This document shows positions 25,994-33,346 of a stretch of 62,960 nucleotides of DNA, piece after piece. The position numbers and the translations under genes were made by a program. This DNA is from Candidatus Rokuibacteriota bacterium. Its GTDB lineage: Bacteria; Methylomirabilota; Methylomirabilia; Rokubacteriales; CSP1-6. The DNA lies in the NCBI GenBank assembly GCA_016184365.1, contig JACPCW010000104.1:23026-85985 (forward strand), written 5' to 3'. Every line of letters begins with the position of its first letter. Within the stretch, counting starts at the first letter, position 1. The notes beneath the pieces are model-generated. The model was not told where the DNA came from and did no database searches. It saw only the letters and a program-made list of their open reading frames with translations.

Positions 25994-27589
25994 ATGCGAA
26001 GACTAGCGTTCGTGATCGCGATCCTCGCCGTGCTCGCCGTGGCCGCGCCGTCCGCGCCGGATGCGCAGGAAACGCCACGCCCGGGCGGCATCCTGAACTG
26101 GTACGTGTATGGCGATCCCGGGCGGCTCGACATCCACCTCGAGTCGCCGCTGTCCGTGCAGCAGGCGCTGGCCGGGATCTATTCCGGCCTGCTGCATCGC
26201 GACCCCGCGGCTCCGGACAAGCTGGCTCCCGATCTCGCGGAGCGGTGGACGGCGTCGCCCGACGGCAAGGTCTACACCTTCCACCTCCGCAAGGGCGTGA
26301 AGTGGCACGACGGACAGCCCTTCACGTCCGCCGACGTGAAAGCGACGCTCGATCGCGTGCTGAATCCGGCCACGAAGAGCCCGCGTTGCGGCTCGATGCT
26401 GAAGCCGATCGTGGCGGGCGTGGAGGCGGTGGATTCGCACACGATCCAGATCGCCCTCAAGTTCCCCGCGGCGCCGTTTCTCGAGTACACGGCCTCCGCG
26501 TGGTGTCGCATCGCCGCCAAGCACGTGCTCGACAAGTACGGCGACCTCTCGAAGCCGGAGGCTCAGATCGGCACCGGAGCGTTCAAGTTCAAGCGGTACG
26601 AGCGCGGCAACGTGATCGAGTGGGAGAAGAACAAGGACTACTTCATCCCCGGTCTGCCCTACCTCGACGGCGTGAAGCAGTTCGTGCTGGTCGGTTTCCC
26701 GACGCAGCTCGCCGCGGCGAAGGCCGGCCGCATCCATCTCTGGGACACGTGGCCGCCGATGAAGAAGACCGACGCGGATGAGCTCAAGCGCGCGCGCGGT
26801 GATGCGGTGCACGTCTACCAGGTCGCGCAGAACACGATCTTCCTGGCGTACATGCACACCCAGAAGCCGCCCTTCAACAATCCCGACGTGCGGCGGGCGG
26901 TGCACCTCGCCCTCGACCGCCAGGAGCTCGTCGCCAAAGCGCTGGAGGGAGCCGGCGTGCCGTGCGCCGTGTTCGATCCGAAGCTCTCCGGCGACTTCGC
27001 GCTGCCGCTCGAGGAAGTCCAGAAGATGCCGGGCTGCCGGCAACCAAAAGATGCGGACATCGCCGAGGCGAAGAAGCTCGTCGAGAAGCACTATCCGAAC
27101 GGCGTCGACGTCGAGGCCGCCGTGCGGTCGGTGGGCAACTACGTCGACCGCGCGCAGCTCGTGCTCTCCCAGCTCCGCAAGATCGGGATCCGCGGGACGA
27201 TCAAGACCTACGAGAGCGCCGCGGGCTTCGCCGTCTTCGGCAAGGGCGACTTCGTGTTCCTGCCCACGCAGGATCGCGCGATGGTGACGGTGGACCCCGG
27301 CGACCTGTTCAGCCTGATCTACACGACCGATGCCGGCAGCAACTGGGGCAAGTGGTCGGACAAGAAGGTGGACGAGCTGACCGAGCGCGGGCTCAAGGAG
27401 ACGAACCGCGAGAAGCGGAAGCAGATCTACTGGGAGCTCCAGCGCTACCTGCTCTCGGGCTCGCCGTCGGCCATACCCGTCGCGTGGGTGGAAGGCTTCC
27501 ACTTCGTCGACAAGAAGCTGCGCGGCTACAAGTGGGCCCCCACGGTGTACGACAACAACACGTTCATGAAGGTGTGGCTCGCGCCGTAA
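25994..27589 (+). CDS. Extracellular solute-binding protein family 5
   Basis: 531 residues with a clear Sec signal peptide ending near SAPDAQE. Family-5 hallmarks: the LAERWTASPDGKVYTFHLRKGVKWHDG-type region, the RRAVHLALDRQEL helix and a C-terminal AWVEGFHFVDKKL. ATG 25994 has AAAGGAG upstream. Third gene of the first Opp module; it probably delivers the ligand to the two permeases. Ligand not predictable. Confidence 0.9.
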   Translation: MRRLAFVIAILAVLAVAAPSAPDAQETPRPGGILNWYVYGDPGRLDIHLESPLSVQQALAGIYSGLLHRDPAAPDKLAPDLAERWTASPDGKVYTFHLRKGVKWHDGQPFTSADVKATLDRVLNPATKSPRCGSMLKPIVAGVEAVDSHTIQIALKFPAAPFLEYTASAWCRIAAKHVLDKYGDLSKPEAQIGTGAFKFKRYERGNVIEWEKNKDYFIPGLPYLDGVKQFVLVGFPTQLAAAKAGRIHLWDTWPPMKKTDADELKRARGDAVHVYQVAQNTIFLAYMHTQKPPFNNPDVRRAVHLALDRQELVAKALEGAGVPCAVFDPKLSGDFALPLEEVQKMPGCRQPKDADIAEAKKLVEKHYPNGVDVEAAVRSVGNYVDRAQLVLSQLRKIGIRGTIKTYESAAGFAVFGKGDFVFLPTQDRAMVTVDPGDLFSLIYTTDAGSNWGKWSDKKVDELTERGLKETNREKRKQIYWELQRYLLSGSPSAIPVAWVEGFHFVDKKLRGYKWAPTVYDNNTFMKVWLAP

Positions 27590-27593
27590 GCCG

Positions 27594-28454
27594 ATGGCGC
27601 GCGTTCACATTCTCGGCGCGGGAACGCCGACCCCGACCCCGGAACGGTTCGGGTCGGCGTTCGCCGTCGACATCGGCGGCGAGCAGCTGATGTTCGACTG
27701 TGGCCCGGCCGCGACGTGGAAGCTCGTCAAGGCCGGGCTCAAGCCCACGGACATCGACTACCTGTTCTTCACGCACCATCACTTCGATCACGACGTCGAC
27801 TATCCGTGCTTCCTGCTCTGCCGCTGGGATCAGAGCGTCGGGCGTGAACACGAGCTGCAGGTCTACGGGCCGACGCTGACCGAGACGATCACCCGGCGGA
27901 TCCTCGGCGAGGGCGGCGCCTTCGAGCACGACTGGAAGGCGCGCGTGGGTCATCCACTGTCACAGCGGGTGTACGTGAACCGCGGCGGGACGCTGCCGCG
28001 GAAGCCGCCGTCGGTGCGCGCGCGCGACGTCGGCCCGGGCCCCGTGCACGCGAGCCGTGAATGGCGCGTGTCGGCGGCGCCGGCGGAGCACGTGCAGCCG
28101 TATCTCGATTCGCTCGCCTATCGCATCGACGGCGCCGAGGGCTCGATCGTCTTCACCGGCGACACGCAGCCGTGCGACAGCGTCGTCGAGCTCGCGCGCG
28201 GGGCGGACATGATGCTCTGCATGTGCTGGGGCGACGAGGACCGCATTCGCGCGATCGGCGAAGCGGAAGGCACGTGCGGCACGCACGGCGCGGCGCGGAT
28301 GGCGCAGGAAGCGGGCGTGAAGAAGCTGGTGCTCGTGCACATCGGGCCGGAGCTGGCGCGGCACGGCCCGATGGAGAAGGGCATCGGCGACGTGCGGCGC
28401 CTCTACGACGGCGAGATCGTCTTCGCCGACGAGCTGATGTCGATCCGGCTGTAG
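27594..28454 (+). CDS. Metallo-beta-lactamase-fold hydrolase
   Basis: 286 residues. Zinc motif THHHFDHD, a late Asp in FTGDTQPCD and His in LVHIGPEL give the ribonuclease Z-like/MBL layout. It starts 4 bases after the binding-protein stop and so belongs to the first Opp operon. The stop at 28452-28454 lies inside the end of the convergent GNAT frame (52-base overlap). Function beyond hydrolase unknown. Confidence 0.87.
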   Translation: MARVHILGAGTPTPTPERFGSAFAVDIGGEQLMFDCGPAATWKLVKAGLKPTDIDYLFFTHHHFDHDVDYPCFLLCRWDQSVGREHELQVYGPTLTETITRRILGEGGAFEHDWKARVGHPLSQRVYVNRGGTLPRKPPSVRARDVGPGPVHASREWRVSAAPAEHVQPYLDSLAYRIDGAEGSIVFTGDTQPCDSVVELARGADMMLCMCWGDEDRIRAIGEAEGTCGTHGAARMAQEAGVKKLVLVHIGPELARHGPMEKGIGDVRRLYDGEIVFADELMSIRL

Positions 28455-29014
28455 TCCTGCTCGTCGTTCCCGTGATCCGCGACACACAGCTCGCGGATCG
28501 AGCGGCGGATGGCGTCACAGCCCGCGGCCGCATCGGCTTCTCGCGCTGCCCGGACCGTGATCGACATCGTGCCCTCCATCACGTGCGTGCAGCCGGCAGC
28601 ACCGGCGTGCCGACGAAAGCCCATGCGCTCGTACAGCTCCGCCGCCGCCGAGTTCACCGTGCTGAGACGGAGCGTCTGGAAGCGGCCGCGTGCCGCGTCG
28701 ATGACTTCCGCGACCAGTTGGCGCCCGATGCCGCAGCGCCGGTGCGCCAGCAGCACGTAGAGATGCCGCACCCGGCCGACGTTCGGATCGGCGGCGTACG
28801 GATCGACGTTGAGGCCGCACACGCCGACGACGTCGCCAGTGATGCGGGCGGCGAACAGCGCCTCGCCCGGCCGGTCGAAGCGATTCGCTCCGCTGGTCCA
28901 TTCATCAGCGAGCCGGCGCACGAACCGGAGCCCGTGCGCTTCGCTCTCGGCGATCAGGGCGCCGAGGCACTCGGCCGGCGGCACGCTCAGGCGCTCGATG
29001 CGCGCCGCACTCAC
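28403..29014 (-). CDS. GNAT acetyltransferase fused to the start of a second GNAT
   Basis: GTG 29014 overlaps the GrpB stop (GTGA). Residues 1-149 are a complete GNAT: VGRVRHLYVL strand, acetyl-CoA loop HRRCGIGRQL, and the late NSAAAELYERMGF motif. Without a stop it continues at Met150 into a typical GNAT N-terminus (SITVRAAREADAAA, RSIRELCVADHGND) that is cut off after about 30 residues. The frame then runs antisense into the MBL gene's last 52 bases. A stop and most of the second gene have apparently been lost. Confidence 0.75.
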   Translation of the reverse strand: MSAARIERLSVPPAECLGALIAESEAHGLRFVRRLADEWTSGANRFDRPGEALFAARITGDVVGVCGLNVDPYAADPNVGRVRHLYVLLAHRRCGIGRQLVAEVIDAARGRFQTLRLSTVNSAAAELYERMGFRRHAGAAGCTHVMEGTMSITVRAAREADAAAGCDAIRRSIRELCVADHGNDEQDYSRIDISSSAKTISPS

Positions 29015-29580
29015 GCGTCGGCCCGATCGGGGCGCCAGCCGATCTGCTCGGCCCACCGGGACGCCGCCTCGTAGATGGCGTGCAGGATGGGCTCCTTCAG
29101 CGACAGGTACCCGTCGATGTCGTACGGAAAGCGCTCGGCCGCCCGGCGCTTGAGCTGCTCGTACTCGGCGCACGCGCCCGGCGACGCGCGCAGGAAGTCG
29201 CGACACAGCAGCGCGTAGCGCTGGTTGAAGCGCCCGACCTCGCGGATGTGGAGGTGCACCCGGCGCTCACCCCGCGGCTCCCGCATGAAGAGCTTGCGGA
29301 GCTGCGCGTCCTGCGCGGGCGTCCCGCGGAACGCGTCGTACTCGAACGTCGTGCCGTGACGAAAGCCTGCGTTCCTGAGCGGGTTCGTCAGCGCACCGGC
29401 CTGGTCCAGATCGGACAGCGTGATCTGGACGTCGATGACGTCCTTGGCGCCGAGCCCCGGCACGGCCGTCGATCCGATGTGATCGATGCGCAGCGCGGCG
29501 TCGCCGACGAGGTCGCGGACGTGGCGCGCGATCTTCGAGAACTCGTCCGCCCAGCGCGGCTGATACGCGATGACGTCCAC
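29011..29580 (-). CDS. GrpB/UPF0157 family protein
   Basis: 189 residues, full length for this nucleotidyltransferase-like family. Signature HIGSTAVPGLGAKDVIDVQI is present near residues 34-53, followed by VHLHIRE and RDFLRASP. Members are common in accessory regions and integron cassettes; biochemical role poorly defined. It is coupled to the downstream GNAT and separated from PaiB by 32 bases. Confidence 0.88.
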   Translation of the reverse strand: MDVIAYQPRWADEFSKIARHVRDLVGDAALRIDHIGSTAVPGLGAKDVIDVQITLSDLDQAGALTNPLRNAGFRHGTTFEYDAFRGTPAQDAQLRKLFMREPRGERRVHLHIREVGRFNQRYALLCRDFLRASPGACAEYEQLKRRAAERFPYDIDGYLSLKEPILHAIYEAASRWAEQIGWRPDRADA

Positions 29581-29612
29581 GCGGCGCGCTTCGTGCGTGA
29601 TCCGGACCCCCG

Positions 29613-30251
29613 CTACTCGTTCGTGCGCCGTCGGACCAGATCGGCCATCGCCGCACCGGCCTCACCGCGCTCGCGCAGCAGACCCGCAACGACGCCGTCC
29701 CGATCCTGGCCCGGTCGGTTCTGGCTCACCTTCCACTTGCCGATCAGCCGCGCGATCGGGATCTCGAGCCCCACGATCGCGCCGACCATCGTGTCGACGA
29801 AGTCGGCCGGGGCGTCGGTGACGCTCCATGGCGCTGGACGTGCCGCCTCGTGGCGGGTCGTGAGCTGCTCGACGAACGCGCGCAGCCAGGCGCGGTCGTC
29901 GATGACGCGGAGCGCGCCGTGCGCGTGCACCACCGCGTAGTTCCACGTCGGCACGACCTTCCCCGTCTCGGTCTTGGTCGGATACCAGGCCGGCGAGACG
30001 TACGTGTCGGGCCCCTGGAAGATCACGAGCGCGCCGGCGCCGGTGGAGACCTCGCGCCAGACCGGATTGGCCCGCGCGACGTGGCCGCGGAGCGTGCCGA
30101 ACGGCATCGGCGCAGGGTCGATCTCGAACGGGATGTGGTTGGCGTCGAGCCCGCTCGCCGCGAGCGTGACGAGCGCGCCGAGCGGGTAGGCCCGGATCAG
30201 CTCGTGGAGGACCTCGACCCGCGTTTCCTCGAACTGCTTCGGTAGATACAT
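29613..30251 (-). CDS. PaiB-like FMN-binding split-barrel protein
   Basis: 212 residues. N-terminal MYLPKQFEE, GTLRGHVARANPVW and WYPTKTETGKVVPTWNY are diagnostic of the PaiB/FMN_bind_2 family; the C-terminal helix has KVSQNRPGQDRDGV. Annotated elsewhere as a negative regulator of sporulation or protease genes in Bacillus; here more likely a flavin or heme-binding accessory protein. A degenerate attC-like sequence ends 25 bases upstream of its ATG. Confidence 0.9.
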   Translation of the reverse strand: MYLPKQFEETRVEVLHELIRAYPLGALVTLAASGLDANHIPFEIDPAPMPFGTLRGHVARANPVWREVSTGAGALVIFQGPDTYVSPAWYPTKTETGKVVPTWNYAVVHAHGALRVIDDRAWLRAFVEQLTTRHEAARPAPWSVTDAPADFVDTMVGAIVGLEIPIARLIGKWKVSQNRPGQDRDGVVAGLLRERGEAGAAMADLVRRRTNE

Positions 30252-30276
30252 GCGGACCTCACCGGGTACGGGCGGA

Positions 30277-30311
30277 GTCGAACGTCATGGCGAAGCATAA
30301 GCCGGTTGGCG
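30277..30311 (-). other. Degenerate attC-like remnant
   Basis: On the minus strand CGCCAAC (30311-30305) and GTTCGAC (30283-30277) flank only 21 bases. They lie 13 bases after the upstream stop and 25 bases before PaiB's ATG, the same placement as the better candidates at 30960 and 31525. It is too short for a functional attC; it may be a collapsed site or coincidence. Confidence 0.25.
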
Positions 30312-30324
30312 GCGGACAGCACGA

Positions 30325-30912
30325 TCAGCCGGCGATGAACTCCCGGATCAGCGCCATCCCGCGTTCCGGAGCATCCGGAATCACCGCGTGCCGGCAGTCG
30401 GGAATCCGTTCGAAACGGACGAGATGCGGGGGCAGCGCCGCCGCGATATCCGCCTGACACTCGATCGGCGTCATCGGATCGTCCTCGCCGCCGAGCACGA
30501 GCGTCGGACACTGCACGCGGGGGAGCGCCGGGAACAGATCGAAGGTCTGGCCCTCGCCGCCCGGCCGCGTGAACCAGCGCGTCACCTCCGGATGCCGCAC
30601 GGCGCGCTGCGCGGCATGCGGACCCCTTGGGGTCCGCGTGGAGAGCGGAAAGGCCAGGACCCGGCCGCGTCCCTGCCCCTTGAAACTGTCCCGCACGTCG
30701 AGCCGCTTCATCTCGCAGACTCGATCTTCCCAGCGACGCACCGCGACGCAGCCCGCCGCGACACCACCAACGAGGCCCAGGAGCAACGTCCCGTGAGGCG
30801 CCGCGTACTCGCCAGGCAGGCCGGCCAGCTCCTGAGCAAAACCCGGGAACGACAAGTCGATGGCCAACGAGCTCGCATACTCCCGAAAGAGTGCGCGCGC
30901 CTCGTCCAACAT
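30325..30912 (-). CDS. Chimeric ORF: GNAT N-half joined to alpha/beta-hydrolase C-half
   Basis: 195 residues from ATG 30912; GTG 30927 would add 5. The first half is a GNAT up to its acetyl-CoA motif (CEMKRLDVRDSFKGQGRGR). The second half is an alpha/beta-hydrolase C-terminus, with CPTLVLGGEDDPMTP and the catalytic-His segment DCRHAVIPDAP. Neither domain is complete: the GNAT lacks its last strands and the hydrolase lacks its nucleophile elbow. The join falls at or next to a perfect 9-bp palindrome at 30618-30637. Probably non-functional as either enzyme. Confidence 0.7.
   Translation of the reverse strand: MLDEARALFREYASSLAIDLSFPGFAQELAGLPGEYAAPHGTLLLGLVGGVAAGCVAVRRWEDRVCEMKRLDVRDSFKGQGRGRVLAFPLSTRTPRGPHAAQRAVRHPEVTRWFTRPGGEGQTFDLFPALPRVQCPTLVLGGEDDPMTPIECQADIAAALPPHLVRFERIPDCRHAVIPDAPERGMALIREFIAG
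30618..30637. repeat. Perfect 9-bp inverted repeat at the chimera junction
   Basis: GCGGACCCC/GGGGTCCGC with a 2-base TT loop, encoding TRTPRG where the GNAT and hydrolase halves meet. It looks like a displaced intergenic hairpin left at a deletion junction. Confidence 0.7.
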
Positions 30913-30959
30913 GGGGCCGTCGAACACGCACTCGACGTCTACGCGAGCTTCACAGAGGC

Positions 30960-31019
30960 GTCGAACGCTGCGTATGAGCGGCGCGGCGCAGCCGCCGCCG
31001 CTGCATGCGCTTGTTCGCC
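30960..31019 (-). other. attC-like recombination site, candidate B
   Basis: Read on the minus strand: R''-like GGCGAAC at 31019-31013, arms that pair over about 14 positions with one extra unpaired base in the '' arm, a central GC hairpin, and R'-like GTTCGAC at 30966-30960. It begins 8 bases after the stop at 31027 and ends 32-47 bases before the next start, the usual cassette layout. R' departs from the GTTRRRY consensus at one base. Confidence 0.5.
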
Positions 31020-31026
31020 CAGGCGA

Positions 31027-31260
31027 TCACGCCGAGGCGCGAGCGAGCGTGAACACGCGGCCGAGCCGCGATGCCGCCTTGACGTCGCCACGCCGTAGCG
31101 CGTCGCGGATGTCGTCGAGCTTGTTCACATCGTCGAGCGACAGATACGGCGACCCCCCGTCTCCCGTCTCGATGAGCTCGACGTCTACCTCCGCCGCGTA
31201 CTGACCCTCGCGCACCAGCTTCGTGTGCGGTGACCAGCACGGCCGGCGACATCTGCGCAA
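31027..31260 (-). CDS. Small conserved hypothetical protein, possibly frameshifted
   Basis: The recognisable part is REGQYAAEVDVELIE, SPYLSLDDVNKLDDIRDALRRG and DVKAASRLGRVF, a common short protein of unknown function often found near toxin-antitoxin genes. In this frame the only start is a TTG at 31260. A better-looking start, ATG at 31270 (MKAVAQMSPAVLV), is in a neighbouring frame and would need one frameshift near 31220. It follows DUF6429 in the same putative cassette. Confidence 0.55.
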   Translation of the reverse strand: MRRCRRPCWSPHTKLVREGQYAAEVDVELIETGDGGSPYLSLDDVNKLDDIRDALRRGDVKAASRLGRVFTLARASA

Positions 31261-31266
31261 CGGCCT

Positions 31267-31500
31267 TCATTTGGCTGCGCGCGCGAAGAGCTTTGTGAAC
31301 AGTCGCTCGGATTCGCGCAAACCTTCTTCAGTGAAGACCACAGACTTCGCCTTTCCCACGGGGTCACCGATGTAGCCCTTGTCGTGCAACCGGCTCATCG
31401 CGTCCCAATCGAAGGACTTCCAGGCTCGGGCGCCATCGTGGAGGCCGAGAGACAGGAGAGCGAGTACAGCTTCGTCTATTCGTTCGGTGTCAACATCCAT
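31267..31500 (-). CDS. DUF6429 family protein
   Basis: 77 residues from ATG 31500. The sequence reads IDEAVLALLSLGLHDGARAWKSFDWDAM, then RLHDKGYIGDPVGKAKSVV, TEEGL and a basic C-terminal helix, matching this small family of unknown function from end to end. It starts 24 bases after an attC-like R' site and is 6 bases from the next small gene, so the pair may be one mobile cassette. Confidence 0.8.
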   Translation of the reverse strand: MDVDTERIDEAVLALLSLGLHDGARAWKSFDWDAMSRLHDKGYIGDPVGKAKSVVFTEEGLRESERLFTKLFARAAK

Positions 31501-31524
31501 CACGACGCTCCAGTAAGTTCTGAC

Positions 31525-31594
31525 GCCCAACGCGCAGGCTCAGCGGCCGGAGCGAGCGTAGCGAGCCCCGGCCCGCTGAAGCCTGAAGTTCGAC
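31525..31594 (-). other. attC-like recombination site, candidate A (best)
   Basis: On the minus strand R'-like GTTGGGC (31531-31525) fits GTTRRRY exactly; R''-like GTCGAAC (31594-31588) fits RYYYAAC at six of seven. The arms at 31568-31585 (18 nt) and 31535-31550 (16 nt) pair fully apart from two extra bases (T and G) on the '' side, the placement of extrahelical bases in known attC sites. It begins 2 bases after the toxin stop and ends 24 bases before DUF6429. Confidence 0.6.
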
Positions 31595-31596
31595 GC

Positions 31597-31896
31597 TCAG
31601 CGCAGGCGCGGGCGGATTGCACGAGGATCGCGCCTGCCGTGAACGCACGCCAAGACGACCACGAACGCTTCGAACGCGCGATCCCAAAGGACATACGGAA
31701 ATCGCCGAAGCAGGGCACGGCGGGCGCCGCGATATCGATCAGGATAGGCGCGCGGATTCTCGGCAATCCGCGCGATGACGGTGTCCACTGCATCGCGGAA
31801 CTCGCGACCAAGGCCAGCGTGTTGGCCGTCGTACCAGTCCTCGATTCTCTCCAAGTCGAGCTCGGCTGCTCGCCGGATGAAGACCGGAACGGTCAA
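31597..31896 (-). CDS. RelE/ParE-family toxin
   Basis: 99 residues. Typical ParE layout: AELDLERIEDWYDG helix, LGREFRDAVDTVIARIAENP, then a strand RRFPYVLWDR and C-terminal ACVHGRRDP. Its ATG overlaps the antitoxin stop by 4 bases (ATGA), the classic antitoxin-first arrangement. Family members poison gyrase or cleave mRNA; the exact target cannot be told. Its stop abuts an attC-like site, as in integron-borne stabilisation modules. Confidence 0.88.
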   Translation of the reverse strand: MTVPVFIRRAAELDLERIEDWYDGQHAGLGREFRDAVDTVIARIAENPRAYPDRYRGARRALLRRFPYVLWDRAFEAFVVVLACVHGRRDPRAIRPRLR

Positions 31897-32111
31897 CGAC
31901 GCCGTTGCTCAAGCCGAGCTTTGACCTCCGACCAGGGACTGTGAGCGTCAGGATTATTTTCGAGGTCGGCCAGGCGCTCGTCGAGAAGCGCTCTCTCTTC
32001 GGGCGTGACGGGGATATCGTCCTCAGACAGCGTGTCCCACACCGCCGCGATCAACTCGAGCCGCTCGCTCGGGCTGAGCTTTAGTACCTCGGCCAGCAGA
32101 TCCGCGTTCAT
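31893..32111 (-). CDS. Addiction-module antitoxin (TIGR02574/PF09720 type)
   Basis: 72 residues: LLAEVLKLSPSERLELIAAVWDTL, EERALLDERLADLENNPDA and the toxin-wrapping C-terminus WSEVKARL. It pairs with the ParE toxin by translational coupling. A good -10, TATACT, lies on the minus strand at 32124-32119, only 7 bases before the ATG, so its message may be leaderless; autorepression by the pair is the usual mode. Confidence 0.88.
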   Translation of the reverse strand: MNADLLAEVLKLSPSERLELIAAVWDTLSEDDIPVTPEERALLDERLADLENNPDAHSPWSEVKARLEQRRR

Positions 32112-32368
32112 GGTGAAAAGTATAGCCCTTCAGGATCGATCGTCAGTCGAACTCGACGGATGCGTCCGGTCCTCGTCCAGATGCGGCGAACTACTGTTCG
32201 ACAGAACTCCGTATCCCCTGTGACGCAGCGCACCCGTCAGCTTATCGCCGGCATGGCAGATCCATCAGCGGTATTCGTTCGTGACTCGACGCAGAGATCG
32301 CCGTCACCCGCGACTCCAGCCACTCGGATACGCAGACCGGTATATCCGCCGAAGCGGCGCGTCAGCAG
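32112..32368. other. Gap between antitoxin and second Opp module
   Basis: 257 bases without a gene. It holds the TATACT hexamer at 32119-32124 (minus) and a weak attC-like pair, GTCGAAC at 32202-32196 and GTTCGAC at 32152-32146, whose inner arms pair poorly. Composition is lower in GC than the flanks. No integrase gene is present here or elsewhere in the window. Confidence 0.4.
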
Positions 32369-33346
32369 CTACCCGCCCTTGAGGCGCGGGTCGAGCAGGT
32401 CGCGGAGCGCGTCGCCCAGCATGTTGAAGCCGAAGACGGCGAGCGACAGCGCGACGGCGGGCCAGATCGCGAGCCACGGCGCGCGATACATGTGATCGAG
32501 GCCGGCGAGCGAGAGCATCCCGCCCCACGTCGGATAGGGCGGCGGGACGCCGAGGCCGAGGAACGACAGGCTCGCCTCCGTCAGGATCACCGTCGAGAGT
32601 CCGGTGGTCGCGACGACGATGATCGTCGGGAAGACGTTCGGCAGGATGTGCACGAGCGTCACCCGCGCGTGTCCCGAGCCGAGCGCACGCGTGCCCTCGA
32701 TGTAAGTGTTCTCCTTGATCGACAGCGCCACGCCGCGCACGATGCGCGAGTTCTGGATGCCGAACGCGATGCCGAGCACGAGCGTGATGTTGAAGACGCT
32801 CGGCCCGAGCAGCGACAGGATCGACATGAGGATCAGCAGTCCCGGGAACGCCATCCACGCGTCGACGACCCGCTGGAGCAGGAGATCCACGCGACCGCCC
32901 CAGTAGGCGGACGAGATGCCGAGCGCCGTCGCGAGCAGGCTGCCGAGGGTGACGGCACCGAAGCCGACGTAGAGCGAGATTCGGGCGCCGTACAGGATGC
33001 GTGTCAGCAGGTCGCGTCCGAGCTGATCCGTGCCGAGCCAATGCTCCGTGCTCGTCGTCACGAACCGCTCGCGCAAGTTGGTTTGGGCGAAGCCGTATGG
33101 CGTCAGGACGTCGGCGAAGACGGCGCCGAGCAGCATCACGAGCACGATCGCGGCGCCGATCGTGCCGAGCGGCTTGCGCCGCAGCATCCGCACCCAGACG
33201 TCCGTGTACCACGGCCGCGCCGGCGGCAGCGCGCCGACCTCGACGGCGACGCCGGCGCCGACCGCCGCCACGGCGGACGCCGATCCGCCCGCGATCGGGC
33301 GGCTCGCCGGCTTACCGGTACCGGATCCGCGGATCCAGGAACGCAT
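32369..33346 (-). CDS. Oligopeptide-type ABC permease, OppC/DppC family
   Basis: 325 residues, with an extended Ala/Gly-rich N-terminus before the first helix. GTDQLGRDLLTRI, EAA loop EGTRALGSGHARVTLVHILP and C-terminal DALRDLLDPRLKGG are present. It overlaps the upstream OppB frame by 35 bases; a start further downstream, such as the Met before LRRKPLG, would leave no overlap but would drop the N-terminal extension. Last gene of the second Opp module. Confidence 0.88.
   Translation of the reverse strand: MRSWIRGSGTGKPASRPIAGGSASAVAAVGAGVAVEVGALPPARPWYTDVWVRMLRRKPLGTIGAAIVLVMLLGAVFADVLTPYGFAQTNLRERFVTTSTEHWLGTDQLGRDLLTRILYGARISLYVGFGAVTLGSLLATALGISSAYWGGRVDLLLQRVVDAWMAFPGLLILMSILSLLGPSVFNITLVLGIAFGIQNSRIVRGVALSIKENTYIEGTRALGSGHARVTLVHILPNVFPTIIVVATTGLSTVILTEASLSFLGLGVPPPYPTWGGMLSLAGLDHMYRAPWLAIWPAVALSLAVFGFNMLGDALRDLLDPRLKGG

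Noticed and set aside
32146..32202. Fourth attC site upstream of the antitoxin
   Set aside because: GTCGAAC/GTTCGAC are complementary, but the inner arms do not pair well; kept only as a weak note.
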